Source of the DNA: Vogesella indigofera
GTDB lineage: Bacteria > Pseudomonadota > Gammaproteobacteria > Burkholderiales > Chromobacteriaceae
Assembly (NCBI RefSeq): GCF_003633895.1
Contig: NZ_RBID01000016.1
Span: 124,001-188,000, forward strand
Length of the DNA stretch: 64,000 nt
Direction: 5' to 3'
Shown here: positions 51,230-60,394 of the stretch, piece after piece
Position numbering within the stretch: position 1 is the stretch's first letter
Layout: every line of letters begins with the position of its first letter
Position numbers and translations under genes: made by a program
The notes under the pieces: model-generated
Seen by the model: only the letters and a program-made list of their open reading frames with translations
Database searches by the model: none
Told to the model about the DNA's origin: nothing

Positions 51230-52537
51230 ATGAAAGTAATCGTGCTTGGCGGCGGCGTTATCGGTATTTCGACCGCATGGTATTTGGCAAAGGCAGGCGT
51301 GGAGGTGACGGTGATCGAGCGTCAGCCCGGCCCGGCGCTGGAAACCAGCTTTGCCAACGCCGGCCAGATCTCTCCGGGCTATGCCGCACCGTGGGCGGCG
51401 CCGGGCATCCCGATGAAGGCGGCCAAATGGCTGTTCCAGAAGCACGCGCCGCTGGCGATCCGCGTTGACGGCAGCACCTACCAGTGGGAGTGGATGGCGC
51501 GCATGTTCGCCAACTGCAACTATCAGGACTACAACATCAACAAGGGCCGCATGATGCGCCTGGCCGAGTACAGCCGCGACAAGATCCGCGAGCTTACGGC
51601 CGAGACCGGCCTCAACTTCGAAGGCCGCACCGGTGGCACGCTGCAGCTGTTCCGCAGCCAGCAGCAGGTGGACGCGATGGGCAAGGACATCGAGGTGCTG
51701 AAGGAGTGCGGTGTGGAGTACCAGGTGCTGGATGCCGACGGTTGCGCCCGCGTCGAGCCGGCGCTGAAAAAGACCAAGCACAAGCTGAAGGGCGGCCTGC
51801 GCCTGCCCAACGACGACACCGGTGATTGCCAGCTGTTCACCTCGCACCTGGCGGAGATGGCGGCGGCGATCGGCGTCAAGTTCCTGTGGGGCAAGAGCAT
51901 CGAGGCCATCGAGCACTACGGTGACAAGGTCACCGCCGTGCGCGTCGACGGCGAGCGCCTGACCGCCGACCACTACGTGGTCGCCACTGGCAGCTACTCG
52001 CGCGAGATGGTGAAGGCGCTGGGCATCGACATCCCGGTGTACCCGGTGAAGGGCTACTCGCTGACGGTGCCGATCACCAACGCCAAGGGCGCACCGGTGT
52101 CCACCGTGCTGGACGAGACCTACAAGATCGCCATCACCCGCTTTGACGACCGCATCCGCGTCGGCGGTATGGCCGAACTGGCCGGCTTCGACCTGAGCCT
52201 GAACCCGAAACGTCGTGCCACGCTGGAAATGGTGGTCACCGACCTGTATCCAGACGGCGGCGACGTGTCGCGTGCCGAATTCTGGACCGGCCTGCGTCCG
52301 ATGACGCCGGACGGCACGCCGATTATCGGCGGCACCCGCTTTGCCAACCTGTCGCTGAACACCGGCCACGGCACGCTGGGCTGGACCATGAGCGCCGGCT
52401 CCGGCAAGGTGCTGGCCGACCTGATCACCGGCACGCAGCCGGAAATCCTGATCGACGGCCTGTCGATGCAGCGTTACGCCAAAGGCGGCGAGACGCTGGT
52501 GGTGCCGATGGCACGCCCGCTTGCGGCCAACGTATAA
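51230..52537 (+). CDS. dadA: D-amino acid dehydrogenase
   Basis: FAD-dependent membrane-associated oxidase of D-alanine and other D-amino acids, passing electrons to the respiratory chain. Of 435 residues, the FAD fingerprint [18 protein letters not shown] is at 6-23, [22 protein letters not shown] follows (a DadA hallmark), and [16 protein letters not shown] with [38 protein letters not shown] closes the protein. The last residues LAANV come from an imperfect dispersed repeat at 52522-52534. GGAGAG precedes the ATG; alr follows after 8 bp. Confidence 0.96.
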   Translation: MKVIVLGGGVIGISTAWYLAKAGVEVTVIERQPGPALETSFANAGQISPGYAAPWAAPGIPMKAAKWLFQKHAPLAIRVDGSTYQWEWMARMFANCNYQDYNINKGRMMRLAEYSRDKIRELTAETGLNFEGRTGGTLQLFRSQQQVDAMGKDIEVLKECGVEYQVLDADGCARVEPALKKTKHKLKGGLRLPNDDTGDCQLFTSHLAEMAAAIGVKFLWGKSIEAIEHYGDKVTAVRVDGERLTADHYVVATGSYSREMVKALGIDIPVYPVKGYSLTVPITNAKGAPVSTVLDETYKIAITRFDDRIRVGGMAELAGFDLSLNPKRRATLEMVVTDLYPDGGDVSRAEFWTGLRPMTPDGTPIIGGTRFANLSLNTGHGTLGWTMSAGSGKVLADLITGTQPEILIDGLSMQRYAKGGETLVVPMARPLAANV

Positions 52538-52545
52538 GGATCATC

Positions 52546-53616
52546 ATGCGTCCGTTGATTGCAAGCATCCGTCTCGATCATTTTCGTCACAATTACCTGC
52601 TGGCGCGCCAGCAGCACGGCGGCCGCGCGCTGGCGGTGGTGAAGGCCAATGCCTACGGCCACGGCGCGGTGCGCTGTGCGCAGGCGGTGGCCGATGTTGC
52701 CGACGGCTTTGCCGTGGCCTGCCTGGAAGAGGCGCTGCAGCTGCGTGCAGGCGGCATTAGCGGCCCGATCCTGCTGCTGGAAGGCGTGTTCGAGCCAGCC
52801 GAGCTGGCCGAGGTGCTGGCGCACGGGCTGTGGCTGGTGGTGCAGAACCGCGAGCAGCTGGACATGCTGCTGGCGACGCCGGCCGACAAGCCGTACCGCG
52901 TGTGGCTGAAGATGGATTCCGGCATGCACCGCGCCGGTTTCTTCCCCGCCGACTACGCCGCCGCCTATCAAAGGTTGGCGGCAAGCGGCAAGGCTGACGC
53001 CATCGTCAAGATGACGCACTTTGCCCGCGCCGACGAGCCCGGCTGCGACGCCACCGCCCTGCAGCTGGCCGCTTTCGATGCCGCCACCGCCGGCCTGCCC
53101 GGCGACAGCAGTGTCGCCAACTCCGCCGGCATCATGATCCACCCGCACGCGCACCGCGACTGGGGGCGCCCCGGCATCATGCTGTACGGCTCGACGCCGC
53201 TGCCGGACGGCCATGCGGCCAACGTTGGCCTCAAGCCGGTAATGCGGCTCGCCAGCCGCGTGTTCGGCGTGCGCGAGCTGGCCGCCGGCGAGCCGGTCGG
53301 CTACGGCGCCAGCTTTGTCACCACGCGACCGACCCGTGTCGGCCTGATCGCCGGCGGTTATGCCGACGGTTATCCGCGGCTGGCGTCCACCGGCAGCCCG
53401 GTGGCGGTCGACGGCCAGCTCAGCCGCATCATCGGCCGCGTGTCGATGGACATGATCACCATCGACCTGACCGACCTGCCGCAGGCCGGCATCGGCAGCG
53501 AGGTGGAATTGTGGGGCGAGCAGATCAGCGTCAATGCCGTGGCCGCCCATGCCGGCACCATCAGCTACGAGTTGCTGTGCAATGTGAAACGGGCACACTT
53601 GCAGTATCTGGACTGA
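52546..53616 (+). CDS. alr: Alanine racemase (catabolic DadX type)
   Basis: Pyridoxal-phosphate enzyme interconverting L- and D-alanine. Of 356 residues, PLP binds K33 in VVKANAYGHG, and the second catalytic base is Y253 in GYGASF. Its position directly after dadA makes it the catabolic racemase: L-alanine becomes D-alanine, which DadA oxidises to pyruvate. It may also supply D-alanine for the wall; no other racemase gene is in the window. Imperfect dispersed repeats at 52971-52983 (RLAA) and 53214-53226 (AANV) lie inside. Confidence 0.96.
   Translation: MRPLIASIRLDHFRHNYLLARQQHGGRALAVVKANAYGHGAVRCAQAVADVADGFAVACLEEALQLRAGGISGPILLLEGVFEPAELAEVLAHGLWLVVQNREQLDMLLATPADKPYRVWLKMDSGMHRAGFFPADYAAAYQRLAASGKADAIVKMTHFARADEPGCDATALQLAAFDAATAGLPGDSSVANSAGIMIHPHAHRDWGRPGIMLYGSTPLPDGHAANVGLKPVMRLASRVFGVRELAAGEPVGYGASFVTTRPTRVGLIAGGYADGYPRLASTGSPVAVDGQLSRIIGRVSMDMITIDLTDLPQAGIGSEVELWGEQISVNAVAAHAGTISYELLCNVKRAHLQYLD
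53214..53226. repeat. Repeat variant with AACGTT in alr
   Basis: TGCGGCCAACGTT, followed by GGCC but not completing the palindrome. Read as A-A-N-V (GHAANVGLKP). Confidence 0.7.
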
Positions 53617-53643
53617 GCGCGACCGGCCACGGTGGTTGCACTG

Positions 53644-53674
53644 AAAAATGCCCGGCTTCGTGCCGGGCATTTTT
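53644..53674 (+). terminator. Intrinsic terminator after alr
   Basis: A 13-bp stem (53644-53656 with 53662-53674), loop TTCGT, flanked by AAAAA and TTTTT. It lies 27 bp after the stop. Confidence 0.92.
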
Positions 53675-53795
53675 GCTGGCGACAATGTCGCGAAATGTAA
53701 CGGAAATCTGGCGGCGGCTTGATATTTGGCAAACGAGTGCACCGCCTGTGTCATGATAATGGCTTCTCGACGTCTTCTGCCTGCTTGCGGAGCCC

Positions 53796-54983
53796 ATGAC
53801 CATTTTCCATTCCACGACCTGGGTCAAACTGCTGGGCTTGTTGCCCGGCGAGCTGAACCCGAACGAAGCCAGCTGGCTGGTGACGCCGCAGCATCACATG
53901 CCGCTGATGAGCAATCGTCGCGCGCAGATGATCCTGAACCGGGTGCGCCTGTTTGCCAGCCTGTTTGCGGTGCTGACCCCGCTGTGGATGTTCGTCGATC
54001 TGCTGGTGCTGCCCAATCCGCTGGCGTGGCAACTGGCGCTGCTGCGGCTGGGCGCCACCGGCTGTTTCGCCTTCATCGTCTACTGCTACCGGCCGGAGGT
54101 GACGCTGTTCAACGCCTGGCGCGGCATGGCGATGCTGTTTGCCATCCCCACGTTGTTCTACGTGGTGTCCTACGTGCTGCTGACGCACTACCAGCTCACC
54201 GGCGCCTCGGCCGCGGTCGGCACCGGTTACGCCTTCCTGCCGTTCATCCTGCTGGCCGGCTTCGCCATTTTCCCGCTGACGCTGCTGGAGAGCGTGATCT
54301 TTGCCGCGCCGATCCTGGTGGCGCACGTCACCGCCGGCTATTTCCAGTTCTCGGTGGTGGACTGGCCGTCGTTCTGGGGCGCGTTCTGGCTGCAGGGGCT
54401 GATCGCCGGCGTGGCGGCACTGGCCGGCGTCTGCCAGCTGGCGTTCATGATCGCGCTGGTGCAGCAGGCGGTGCGCGATCCGCTGACCGGTGCCTTTTCG
54501 CGCCGCAGTGGCGAGGAGGTGCTGGAGCTGCAGTTCATCCTGGCCAGCCGCAGCGGCAGCCCGTTCTCGGTGGCCTTCATCGACATCGACCATTTCAAGG
54601 CGATCAACGACCAGTTCGGCCACCAGCAGGGCGATGTCATGTTGAAGCAGTTTGCGCAGACGCTGACCCAGGGCCTGCGCAAGGGCGACGTGCTGGTACG
54701 CTGGGGCGGCGAGGAGTTCCTGCTGTTGCTGCCGAACATCGATTGCCGCCAGGCGATGCACGCCTTGCAGCGCCTGCGTCGCAACGGCTTCGGCCTGCGG
54801 CCGGACCAGACACCGCTGACCGCCAGCATCGGCGTCGCCGACATGCTGGAGGAGGGTTGCAACGACTGGCGCCAGCTGATCGAGATTGCCGACCAGCGCA
54901 TGTACGCCGCCAAGCAGCAGGGCCGCAACCGCGTCATCGCCGGTAGCGAGCCGGTGGCTAGCCTGCAGCCGGCCCTGGCCTGA
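53796..54983 (+). CDS. Diguanylate cyclase with membrane sensor domain
   Basis: Makes the second messenger cyclic di-GMP. Of 395 residues, about 45-235 hold six hydrophobic helices (an integral membrane sensor), and 240-385 the GGDEF domain: DPLTGAFSRR, IDIDHFKAINDQFGHQQGD, and the active site GGEEF at 304-308. An inhibitory-site motif RKGD lies five residues before it, implying product feedback. No EAL domain. The N-terminal 40 residues are soluble and unassigned. ATG 53796; the gene stands alone. Confidence 0.92.
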   Translation: MTIFHSTTWVKLLGLLPGELNPNEASWLVTPQHHMPLMSNRRAQMILNRVRLFASLFAVLTPLWMFVDLLVLPNPLAWQLALLRLGATGCFAFIVYCYRPEVTLFNAWRGMAMLFAIPTLFYVVSYVLLTHYQLTGASAAVGTGYAFLPFILLAGFAIFPLTLLESVIFAAPILVAHVTAGYFQFSVVDWPSFWGAFWLQGLIAGVAALAGVCQLAFMIALVQQAVRDPLTGAFSRRSGEEVLELQFILASRSGSPFSVAFIDIDHFKAINDQFGHQQGDVMLKQFAQTLTQGLRKGDVLVRWGGEEFLLLLPNIDCRQAMHALQRLRRNGFGLRPDQTPLTASIGVADMLEEGCNDWRQLIEIADQRMYAAKQQGRNRVIAGSEPVASLQPALA

Positions 54984-55001
54984 GTCGCCGGCTGTCACGA
55001 C

Positions 55002-55025
55002 AACGCCCCCGCATGCGGGGGCGTT
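55002..55025. terminator. Palindromic terminator between convergent genes
   Basis: AACGCCCCCGCATGCGGGGGCGTT is a 24-bp perfect palindrome; TTTGCTTT follows on the plus side. It separates the diguanylate cyclase gene from sbcB. Confidence 0.75.
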
Positions 55026-55048
55026 TGCTTTGGGGCCGCCGTATCAGA

Positions 55049-56491
55049 TCAGGCCGGTGGCGGGAGCTGGGCGCCAAGCTGCTCGCCCCACTGTTGCAGT
55101 TGTTCCAGAATCAGCAGCTGCTGCGCATCGGCGCCATCACGCAGGGTGGCGATTTCCTGCTGGAAAGCGGCAAAGGTGCGCCCCGGCGGCGTACCCAGAT
55201 GCAGCTTGCGCGCGCACCACTGCTGCCAGTGTTGACGTTCTTCCGCGCTGAGGCTGTCGGGGAAGTTGCGCGCGCGATAGCGGTACAGCAGGCGTTGCAG
55301 CTGCGGGTCGTCGAAGCTTTCGCGCGCCGCGGCCAGCGCCGGGGCCGACAGGCCGCGCAGGCGGTTGAGGGTGCGCCGGTCCTGGTTGGAGACAAAGCCG
55401 CCGTACAGGTTTTCATCGACATCCGGTGTCTCGCCCGGCTCGCGGCGGAACACCTCGCGCCACAGCGGCGCGAAATCGGGCAACGCCTGCGCGTGGGCGG
55501 CATGGCGCTGCACCGCCGCCATGTCGATGCCCAGCTGCTGCGCCCGTTCCGCGCGCAGCACGCGCAGATCGCTGATCACGAACGGCGACTTGTTGATGTG
55601 GATGCTCTTGATCGGCAGCCGGCTTTCCCCCTCCGCCAGTTCGCTGCTCTTGGTGAACAGCCGGCGGCGAACGTTGGCCGCATCCAGCGCCAGCAGTTCG
55701 CGCGGATCGTGCGCCAGATCCCAGACCAGCACCTCGTTCTTGTTGCTCGGGTGTTCCGCCAGCGGCCACACCAGCGCCAGATTGCCGCGCTCGCCACCGA
55801 ACATGCCGGAGACGTGAATCAGCGGCACCGGCTGGTGCAGCTGCAGCTGGTGGCGCACCGCATCCTTTTGCCGCAGGCTGAGGCAGAACGCGAACAGCCG
55901 CGGCTGTTTGTCACGGATCAGCCGTGCCAGTGCGATGGTGGCGCGCACGTCGGACAGCGCATCGTGGGCGGCATCGTGGGCGAGGCCGTTGGCGGCGGTC
56001 AGGTGTTGCAGCTTGAAGCTGGGCAGGCCGTTGTCGTGGCGCGGCCAGTTGATGCCTTCCGGGCGCAGCGCGTAGGTGGCGCGTACCACGTCCAGCAGGT
56101 CCCAGCGGCCGCAGCGGTTTTGCCACTCGCGGGCGTAGGGGTCGATCAGGTTGCGCCAGAACAGGAAGCGAGTGACTTCGTCGTCGAAACGGATCGAGTT
56201 GTAGCCGACGCCGATGGTGCCGGGCTCAGCCAGCTCGCGTTCGATGGCGGCGGCAAACTGCTGCTCCGGTACTCCGAGCTCGGCACAGCGCTGTGGCGTG
56301 ATGCCGGTGAGCAGGCAGGCTTCCGGCGCCGGCAGGTAGTCGCGGGCCGGCTGGCAGTACAGCATCACCGGCTCGCCGATTTCGTTGAGCTCGGCATCGG
56401 TGCGGATGCCGGCAAACTGCGCCGGGCGGTCGCTGCGCGGCACCGCGCCAAAGGTTTCGTAGTCGTGCCAGAAGAAGGTCGGGGCTGACAT
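55049..56491 (-). CDS. sbcB: Exodeoxyribonuclease I
   Basis: 3'-5' single-strand DNA exonuclease in mismatch repair and recombination. Of 480 residues, the DEDDh nuclease site starts with D10 and E12 (WHDYETFG), continues with GYNSIRFDDEVTRFLFWRN and ends with AHDALSDV; the C-terminal SH3-like and helical region has ELLALDAANVRRRLF and GGFVSNQDRRTLNRLRG. Length matches E. coli ExoI (475). GGAACC precedes the ATG. A dispersed-repeat variant at 55670-55682 encodes AANV. Confidence 0.95.
   Translation of the reverse strand: MSAPTFFWHDYETFGAVPRSDRPAQFAGIRTDAELNEIGEPVMLYCQPARDYLPAPEACLLTGITPQRCAELGVPEQQFAAAIERELAEPGTIGVGYNSIRFDDEVTRFLFWRNLIDPYAREWQNRCGRWDLLDVVRATYALRPEGINWPRHDNGLPSFKLQHLTAANGLAHDAAHDALSDVRATIALARLIRDKQPRLFAFCLSLRQKDAVRHQLQLHQPVPLIHVSGMFGGERGNLALVWPLAEHPSNKNEVLVWDLAHDPRELLALDAANVRRRLFTKSSELAEGESRLPIKSIHINKSPFVISDLRVLRAERAQQLGIDMAAVQRHAAHAQALPDFAPLWREVFRREPGETPDVDENLYGGFVSNQDRRTLNRLRGLSAPALAAARESFDDPQLQRLLYRYRARNFPDSLSAEERQHWQQWCARKLHLGTPPGRTFAAFQQEIATLRDGADAQQLLILEQLQQWGEQLGAQLPPPA
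55670..55682. repeat. Repeat variant with AACGTT in sbcB
   Basis: AACGTTGGCCGCA on the plus strand, read in sbcB as A-A-N-V (LDAANVRRRL), the same phase as the AANL copies. Confidence 0.75.
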
Positions 56492-56538
56492 GCTGGTTCC
56501 GCATCCACTAAAAGCGTGATTGTCGCACTGCAGCTGTT

Positions 56539-56551
56539 TGCGGCCAACCTT
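56539..56551 (-). repeat. Dispersed 13-bp repeat, exact copy between divergent genes
   Basis: TGCGGCCAACCTT in the promoter region between sbcB and the PAS-GGDEF gene. It is unpaired, so terminator function is not expected here. Confidence 0.85.
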
Positions 56552-56662
56552 GCGCCGCTCGGGCGCATGGCACTATGACGATTTCCCTCCTATTCTGAAT
56601 GGCGGCTCATGCTGCTGTGCAGTCATGGCCCGCGTCGATCAACCCCGCGCTGTCGGTGACCT

Positions 56663-58381
56663 ATGACGCAGATACCGGACAAGTTGGCCACGGCGGACAT
56701 CCAGTTGCTGTTGTCGCGGCAGCAGGGGCTGCTGTGGCTGGTGCAACAGCTGCCGGACATGGCCTGGCTGAAGGATGCCACCGGGCGTTACCTGGCCTGC
56801 AATCGCCGCTTCGAGGCCTTTGCCGGCGTCAGCCGCCAGGCCATCATCGGCCAGAGCGATACCATGGTGCTGGGGCCGCAACAGGCGGCGGCACTGAGCC
56901 AGGCCGACATCGCCGCGCTGGCGGCGGAAGAGCCGTTGTCCAGCCAGCAGTGGCTGGTGTCCGCGGAAGACGGACAGCGGATCCTGCTGGAGATCGTGAC
57001 CACGCCGCTGCAGGCCGAGGACGGCGTGTTCGGCGTGCTCGGCACCGCGCGCGACATTACCCGCCAATACCTCAGCGATCTGGCCTTGCGCGCCAGCCAG
57101 GACCGTTTCCGTGCCATTTTCGAAAATACCGACGCGCTGGCGATCCAGGGCTACGCGCCGGATGGCACCGTGCTGTACTGGAATCACGCCTCGGAAGCGT
57201 TGTACGGCTATAGCGCCGCCGAGGCGCTGGGGCGCACCCTGTTCGAGCTGATCATCCCGCCGCCGGCCAGGACGCACGTCGAGGCCGAGGTGGCGTGGAT
57301 GTTCCGAGAGCGGCGCGGCGTGCCTGCCGCCCGCCTCGGGCTGCAGCACAAGGATGGCCATATCGTGCAGGTCTATTCCAGCCACGCGATGGTGGAGTCG
57401 CCGCAGAGCGGGCTGACTCTGTTCTGCCTCGATATCGACCTGACCGCGCTGGTCCGCGCCGAGGCGGCGTGGCGCGACAGCGAGCGGCGCTATCGTGTGC
57501 TGTTCGACGCGTCCGGCGACGGCATCTTCGTGCTGCACGGGCAGATCATCGTCGACTGCAACCAGGCGGCGGCGGAGATCTTTCACTGCGAGCAGGCCGA
57601 CCTGACCGGGCTGTCGCTGGAGGCGCTGTCGCCGTTGCGGCAGGATGGCGGCGTGTCGTCGCGGCAATTGCTGGGCAGCTATCTGCATCCCGACAGCGAT
57701 AGCCCGGCGCGCCGTTTCGAGTGGCGCCACCTGCGCCGCGACGGCAGCGAGTTCGACGCCGAATGGATCGTGACGGCGGTGGAAATTGCCGCAGTGCCGC
57801 ATTGCCTGGTGTCGTTCCGCGATATCACCGAAAAGAAGAAATCGGCGCAGCTGATCTGGGAGCAGGCCAACTTTGACTCGCTGACCGGCTTGCCCAACCG
57901 TCACCGCTTTCTCGACCGTTTCGCGCTGGAGTTGCGCAAGAGCGAGCGCAGCAACGGCCAGCTCGCCCTGTTGTTCATCGACCTCGACCACTTCAAGGAG
58001 GTCAACGATACCTTGGGGCACCGCGCCGGCGACCTGCTGCTGAAAGAGGCGGCACTGCGGCTGCTGGGCTGCCTGCGCGAGACCGACACCGTGGCCCGCC
58101 TCGGCGGCGACGAGTTCACCATCGTGATCAGCGACATGGACTCGGAGCAGTCGCTGGAGCGGGTGACGCAGCAGGTGCTGCAAAGGTTGGCCGCACCGTT
58201 TTGCCTTGGTGACGAGCAGGTGTACGTGTCGGCCAGCATCGGCATCACGCTGTTTCCGCAGGACGGCGACAATATCGACGTGTTGCAGCGCAATGCCGAC
58301 CAGGCGATGTACGCGGCGAAGAAGGCGGGGCGCAACGGCTACTGCTATTACGCGGCGATGCCCAGGGCCTCGCTGGCCTGA
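56663..58381 (+). CDS. PAS-PAS-PAS-GGDEF diguanylate cyclase
   Basis: Soluble sensor cyclase of 572 residues. Three PAS-like domains are visible: about 20-145 (LPDMAWLKDATGRYLACNRRF), 145-270 (FRAIFENTDALAIQGYAPDGTVLYWNHASE) and 275-400 (YRVLFDASGDGIFVLHGQIIVDCNQAA, followed by a PAC segment). The GGDEF domain follows from about 410, with DSLTGLPNRHRFLDRF and the intact active site GGDEF at 481-485. RETD five residues before it is a product-inhibition site. No EAL domain or transmembrane segment. ATG 56663 has a weak ribosome site. An exact dispersed repeat at 58183-58195 encodes RLAA. Confidence 0.92.
   Translation: MTQIPDKLATADIQLLLSRQQGLLWLVQQLPDMAWLKDATGRYLACNRRFEAFAGVSRQAIIGQSDTMVLGPQQAAALSQADIAALAAEEPLSSQQWLVSAEDGQRILLEIVTTPLQAEDGVFGVLGTARDITRQYLSDLALRASQDRFRAIFENTDALAIQGYAPDGTVLYWNHASEALYGYSAAEALGRTLFELIIPPPARTHVEAEVAWMFRERRGVPAARLGLQHKDGHIVQVYSSHAMVESPQSGLTLFCLDIDLTALVRAEAAWRDSERRYRVLFDASGDGIFVLHGQIIVDCNQAAAEIFHCEQADLTGLSLEALSPLRQDGGVSSRQLLGSYLHPDSDSPARRFEWRHLRRDGSEFDAEWIVTAVEIAAVPHCLVSFRDITEKKKSAQLIWEQANFDSLTGLPNRHRFLDRFALELRKSERSNGQLALLFIDLDHFKEVNDTLGHRAGDLLLKEAALRLLGCLRETDTVARLGGDEFTIVISDMDSEQSLERVTQQVLQRLAAPFCLGDEQVYVSASIGITLFPQDGDNIDVLQRNADQAMYAAKKAGRNGYCYYAAMPRASLA
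58183..58195 (+). repeat. Dispersed 13-bp repeat, exact copy in the PAS-GGDEF gene
   Basis: Sense, read R-L-A-A (VLQRLAAPF), again using the rare AGG arginine codon, in the GGDEF domain after the active site. Confidence 0.85.
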
Positions 58382-58415
58382 TCCGTCGTGCGGCCGGCTC
58401 TGCCGCGGCAGATGG

Positions 58416-58450
58416 CAAAACGCCCGTCACAATCTGTGACGGGCGTTTTG
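58416..58450. terminator. Bidirectional terminator after the PAS-GGDEF gene
   Basis: A 16-bp perfect stem (58416-58431 with 58435-58450), 3-base loop ATC, with AAAA and TTTT ends. It separates convergent genes. Confidence 0.88.
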
Positions 58451-58492
58451 TTGTCGGGTGCCGGCTGAGGCTTCAGCTCAGGTCAGGGCTGG

Positions 58493-59188
58493 TCAGGTCA
58501 AGTCCTGGCGCAGCGCCTCGGTAAAGCTGAGCCCGGCCAGCTCGCGCATGCCGCGCGAGATGTAGTACAGCACCGCCATCATCATCACCAGCGACGGGAT
58601 GGCGATCATCGGGTAGCTCAGCAGTGTCATGCGCCCCAGCTCCTCGTTGAAGGCTTCGGTGCCGGACGGGCTGGTGACGATCCACTTCGCCAGCACGTAG
58701 TTCATCACCGAGGAAAAGAAGAAGGTGGCGCTGAGCAGGTAGGTCGCCTTTAGCAGGCGCGCCTCGAACTGGCGGGTGTTGCCGCGCTGTTCCAGGTGCT
58801 GCTGTACCTTGGCGACGTCGATCACCGCCGGGGTGTAGAGCACGGTCTTGATCAGCGGGTAGCGGGTGCGTGTCGAGGCCAGCACCGCGATGCCGATCAG
58901 GCCGGGAATGGCGGCTTCCTTCACCGCCAGCCACTGCGCATCCAGATGCAGCAGGCCGATACCGCCGGTGAGCAGAATGCTGACCAGGCCTAGGATGGCA
59001 ATGAAGTTGGTCTTGCGGTTGCGCAGCAGGTCGTACAGCCCCCAGCCCAGCGGAAAGACCAAGGCCAAGAGCAGCGCATTGGCGGTGCCAAGGTACTGTT
59101 CCGCGCTGAGCTTCATCAGGATCAGCGAGGGAATCACGATGTTGATGATCAGCTCGAGGAACTGATTGTTTTTCTTTGCTGCGGCCAT
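58493..59188 (-). CDS. VC0807-like integral membrane protein
   Basis: A 231-residue membrane protein with about six hydrophobic segments. The pattern NIVIPSLILMKLS, LVFPLGWGLYDLLRNRKTNFIAILGLVSILLTGGIGLL and a C-terminal helix pair (YPMIAIPSLVMMMAVLYYI) matches a conserved family often named VC0807, related in shape to septation protein A. No function is known. A basic N-terminus (MAAAKKNN) and a loop after helix 4 with HLEQRGNTRQFEARLLKATYLLS are other visible features. It is monocistronic. Confidence 0.75.
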   Translation of the reverse strand: MAAAKKNNQFLELIINIVIPSLILMKLSAEQYLGTANALLLALVFPLGWGLYDLLRNRKTNFIAILGLVSILLTGGIGLLHLDAQWLAVKEAAIPGLIGIAVLASTRTRYPLIKTVLYTPAVIDVAKVQQHLEQRGNTRQFEARLLKATYLLSATFFFSSVMNYVLAKWIVTSPSGTEAFNEELGRMTLLSYPMIAIPSLVMMMAVLYYISRGMRELAGLSFTEALRQDLT

Positions 59189-59343
59189 GGTCGTCCTGTG
59201 GCAATGGGCAAGCCTGCGACCGTTATCTGGCGCAGGGCTGGGTTTATTCGGCTACAAGGGAGTTAGAGCGCGTGCGGTGGCGATGGTTCGCGCGGCCGCC
59301 GGGCACGGTGGTGACATTCTAGCGGTTGTTGATGGCGCGGGCC

Positions 59344-59390
59344 AAAAAAACAGGCCCTGCCTGCCACCGTTGTCGGTGGCGGGCAGGGCC
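59344..59390 (-). terminator. Intrinsic terminator of the bacterioferritin genes
   Basis: A 16-bp stem (59353-59368 with 59375-59390, one G-U pair) and loop GTTGTC; on the minus strand it is followed by TG and seven Ts. It is 17 bp after the stop of the first bacterioferritin gene. Confidence 0.88.
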
Positions 59391-59406
59391 GTGTTGCGTC
59401 GTGCGA

Positions 59407-59877
59407 TCAGCTGGCTTGCGATTGCAGGTAGTTGTTGATGCCCATGGCCTTGATCAGGCCCAGCTGCTGCTCCAGCCAGTGGGCGTGGTCGACTTCGGTG
59501 TCGTCCAGCAGCTTGGTCAGGATGCTGCGGGTGACGAAGTCGTGTTCCTTCTCTGCCAGCACGATGGCCTTTTTCAGGGCGGCGGCAACTTCGTATTCCG
59601 TTTCCAGATCGTTGGCCAGCATCGACGGCACGTCCTTGCCAATGCGCAGCTTGCCGCGCGGGGCGATGTCCGGCACGCCGTCGAGGAACAGGATGCGTTC
59701 GATCAGCATCTTGGCGTGGCTCATTTCCTCGTCGCGCTCGTGGTGCAGACGCTCGTACAGCTTGCTGTAGCCCCAGTTGCCGTACATTTCGCTGTGGATG
59801 AAGTACTGGTCAACCGAGGTCATTTCTGCGGTCAGCAGGGTGTTCAGGGCTTCGATGATTTTCTTGCTGCCTTGCAT
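59407..59877 (-). CDS. bfr: Bacterioferritin, subunit with complete ferroxidase centre
   Basis: Iron-storage cage protein, 156 residues. Ferroxidase ligands E18, E51, H54, E94, E128 and H131 are all visible, as is the haem-ligand M52 (EEMSHAKMLIERIL). Length and helices match E. coli Bfr. It follows the second bfr gene by 11 bp on the same strand, so the two subunits are probably made together and may form mixed 24-mers, as reported for the BfrA/BfrB pair of pathogenic Neisseria (family knowledge). Confidence 0.95.
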   Translation of the reverse strand: MQGSKKIIEALNTLLTAEMTSVDQYFIHSEMYGNWGYSKLYERLHHERDEEMSHAKMLIERILFLDGVPDIAPRGKLRIGKDVPSMLANDLETEYEVAAALKKAIVLAEKEHDFVTRSILTKLLDDTEVDHAHWLEQQLGLIKAMGINNYLQSQAS

Positions 59878-59888
59878 GGTGCCGCTCC

Positions 59889-60359
59889 TCAGTCTTCCAT
59901 TTGCGATTGCAGGTAGTTGGCGAGGCCAACGTCCTTGATCAGGGTCTGCTGGGTTTCCAGCCAGTCCACGTATTCTTCTTCCGCTTCCAGCAGCTCGGTC
60001 AGCTCTTCGCGGGTAACGTAGTCTTCCGCTTTTTCGCTGAGGGTGATGCTCTTGCGCAGGTCGCCGATATGGCCGCTGACCAGGTCGATGTCACAGGCCA
60101 GCATTTCCTCGACATTCTCGCCGATCATCAGCTTGCCCAGTTGCTGCAGGTTGGGCAGGCCTTCCAGGAACAGGATGCGCTCGATCAGCTCGTCGGCGCG
60201 TTTCATCGCCTTGATCGACTGCTGGTAGAAATGCTTGTTGAGGCCGTTCAGTCCCCAGTTCTTGCACATGCGGGCGTGCAGGAAGAACTGGTTGATGGCG
60301 GTCAGTTCGTTGCACAGCACGGTGTTGAGCGCCTTGATTACGGCTTTGTCGCCTTGCAT
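59889..60359 (-). CDS. bfr: Bacterioferritin, haem-binding subunit lacking the ferroxidase centre
   Basis: A 156-residue bacterioferritin paralogue, aligned without gaps to its neighbour. E18 and the haem ligand M52 are kept, but the other di-iron ligands are changed: A51 for E51, R54 for H54, V94 for E94, and V131 for H131. It should bind haem at subunit pairs but not oxidise iron by itself. It is the first gene of the two-gene operon; ATG 60359 was chosen, with AAGGAG upstream. A longer frame to 60422 has no similarity. Confidence 0.93.
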   Translation of the reverse strand: MQGDKAVIKALNTVLCNELTAINQFFLHARMCKNWGLNGLNKHFYQQSIKAMKRADELIERILFLEGLPNLQQLGKLMIGENVEEMLACDIDLVSGHIGDLRKSITLSEKAEDYVTREELTELLEAEEEYVDWLETQQTLIKDVGLANYLQSQMED

Positions 60360-60394
60360 GGGAGGGACTCCTTCATCATAAATCGTATTGATAT

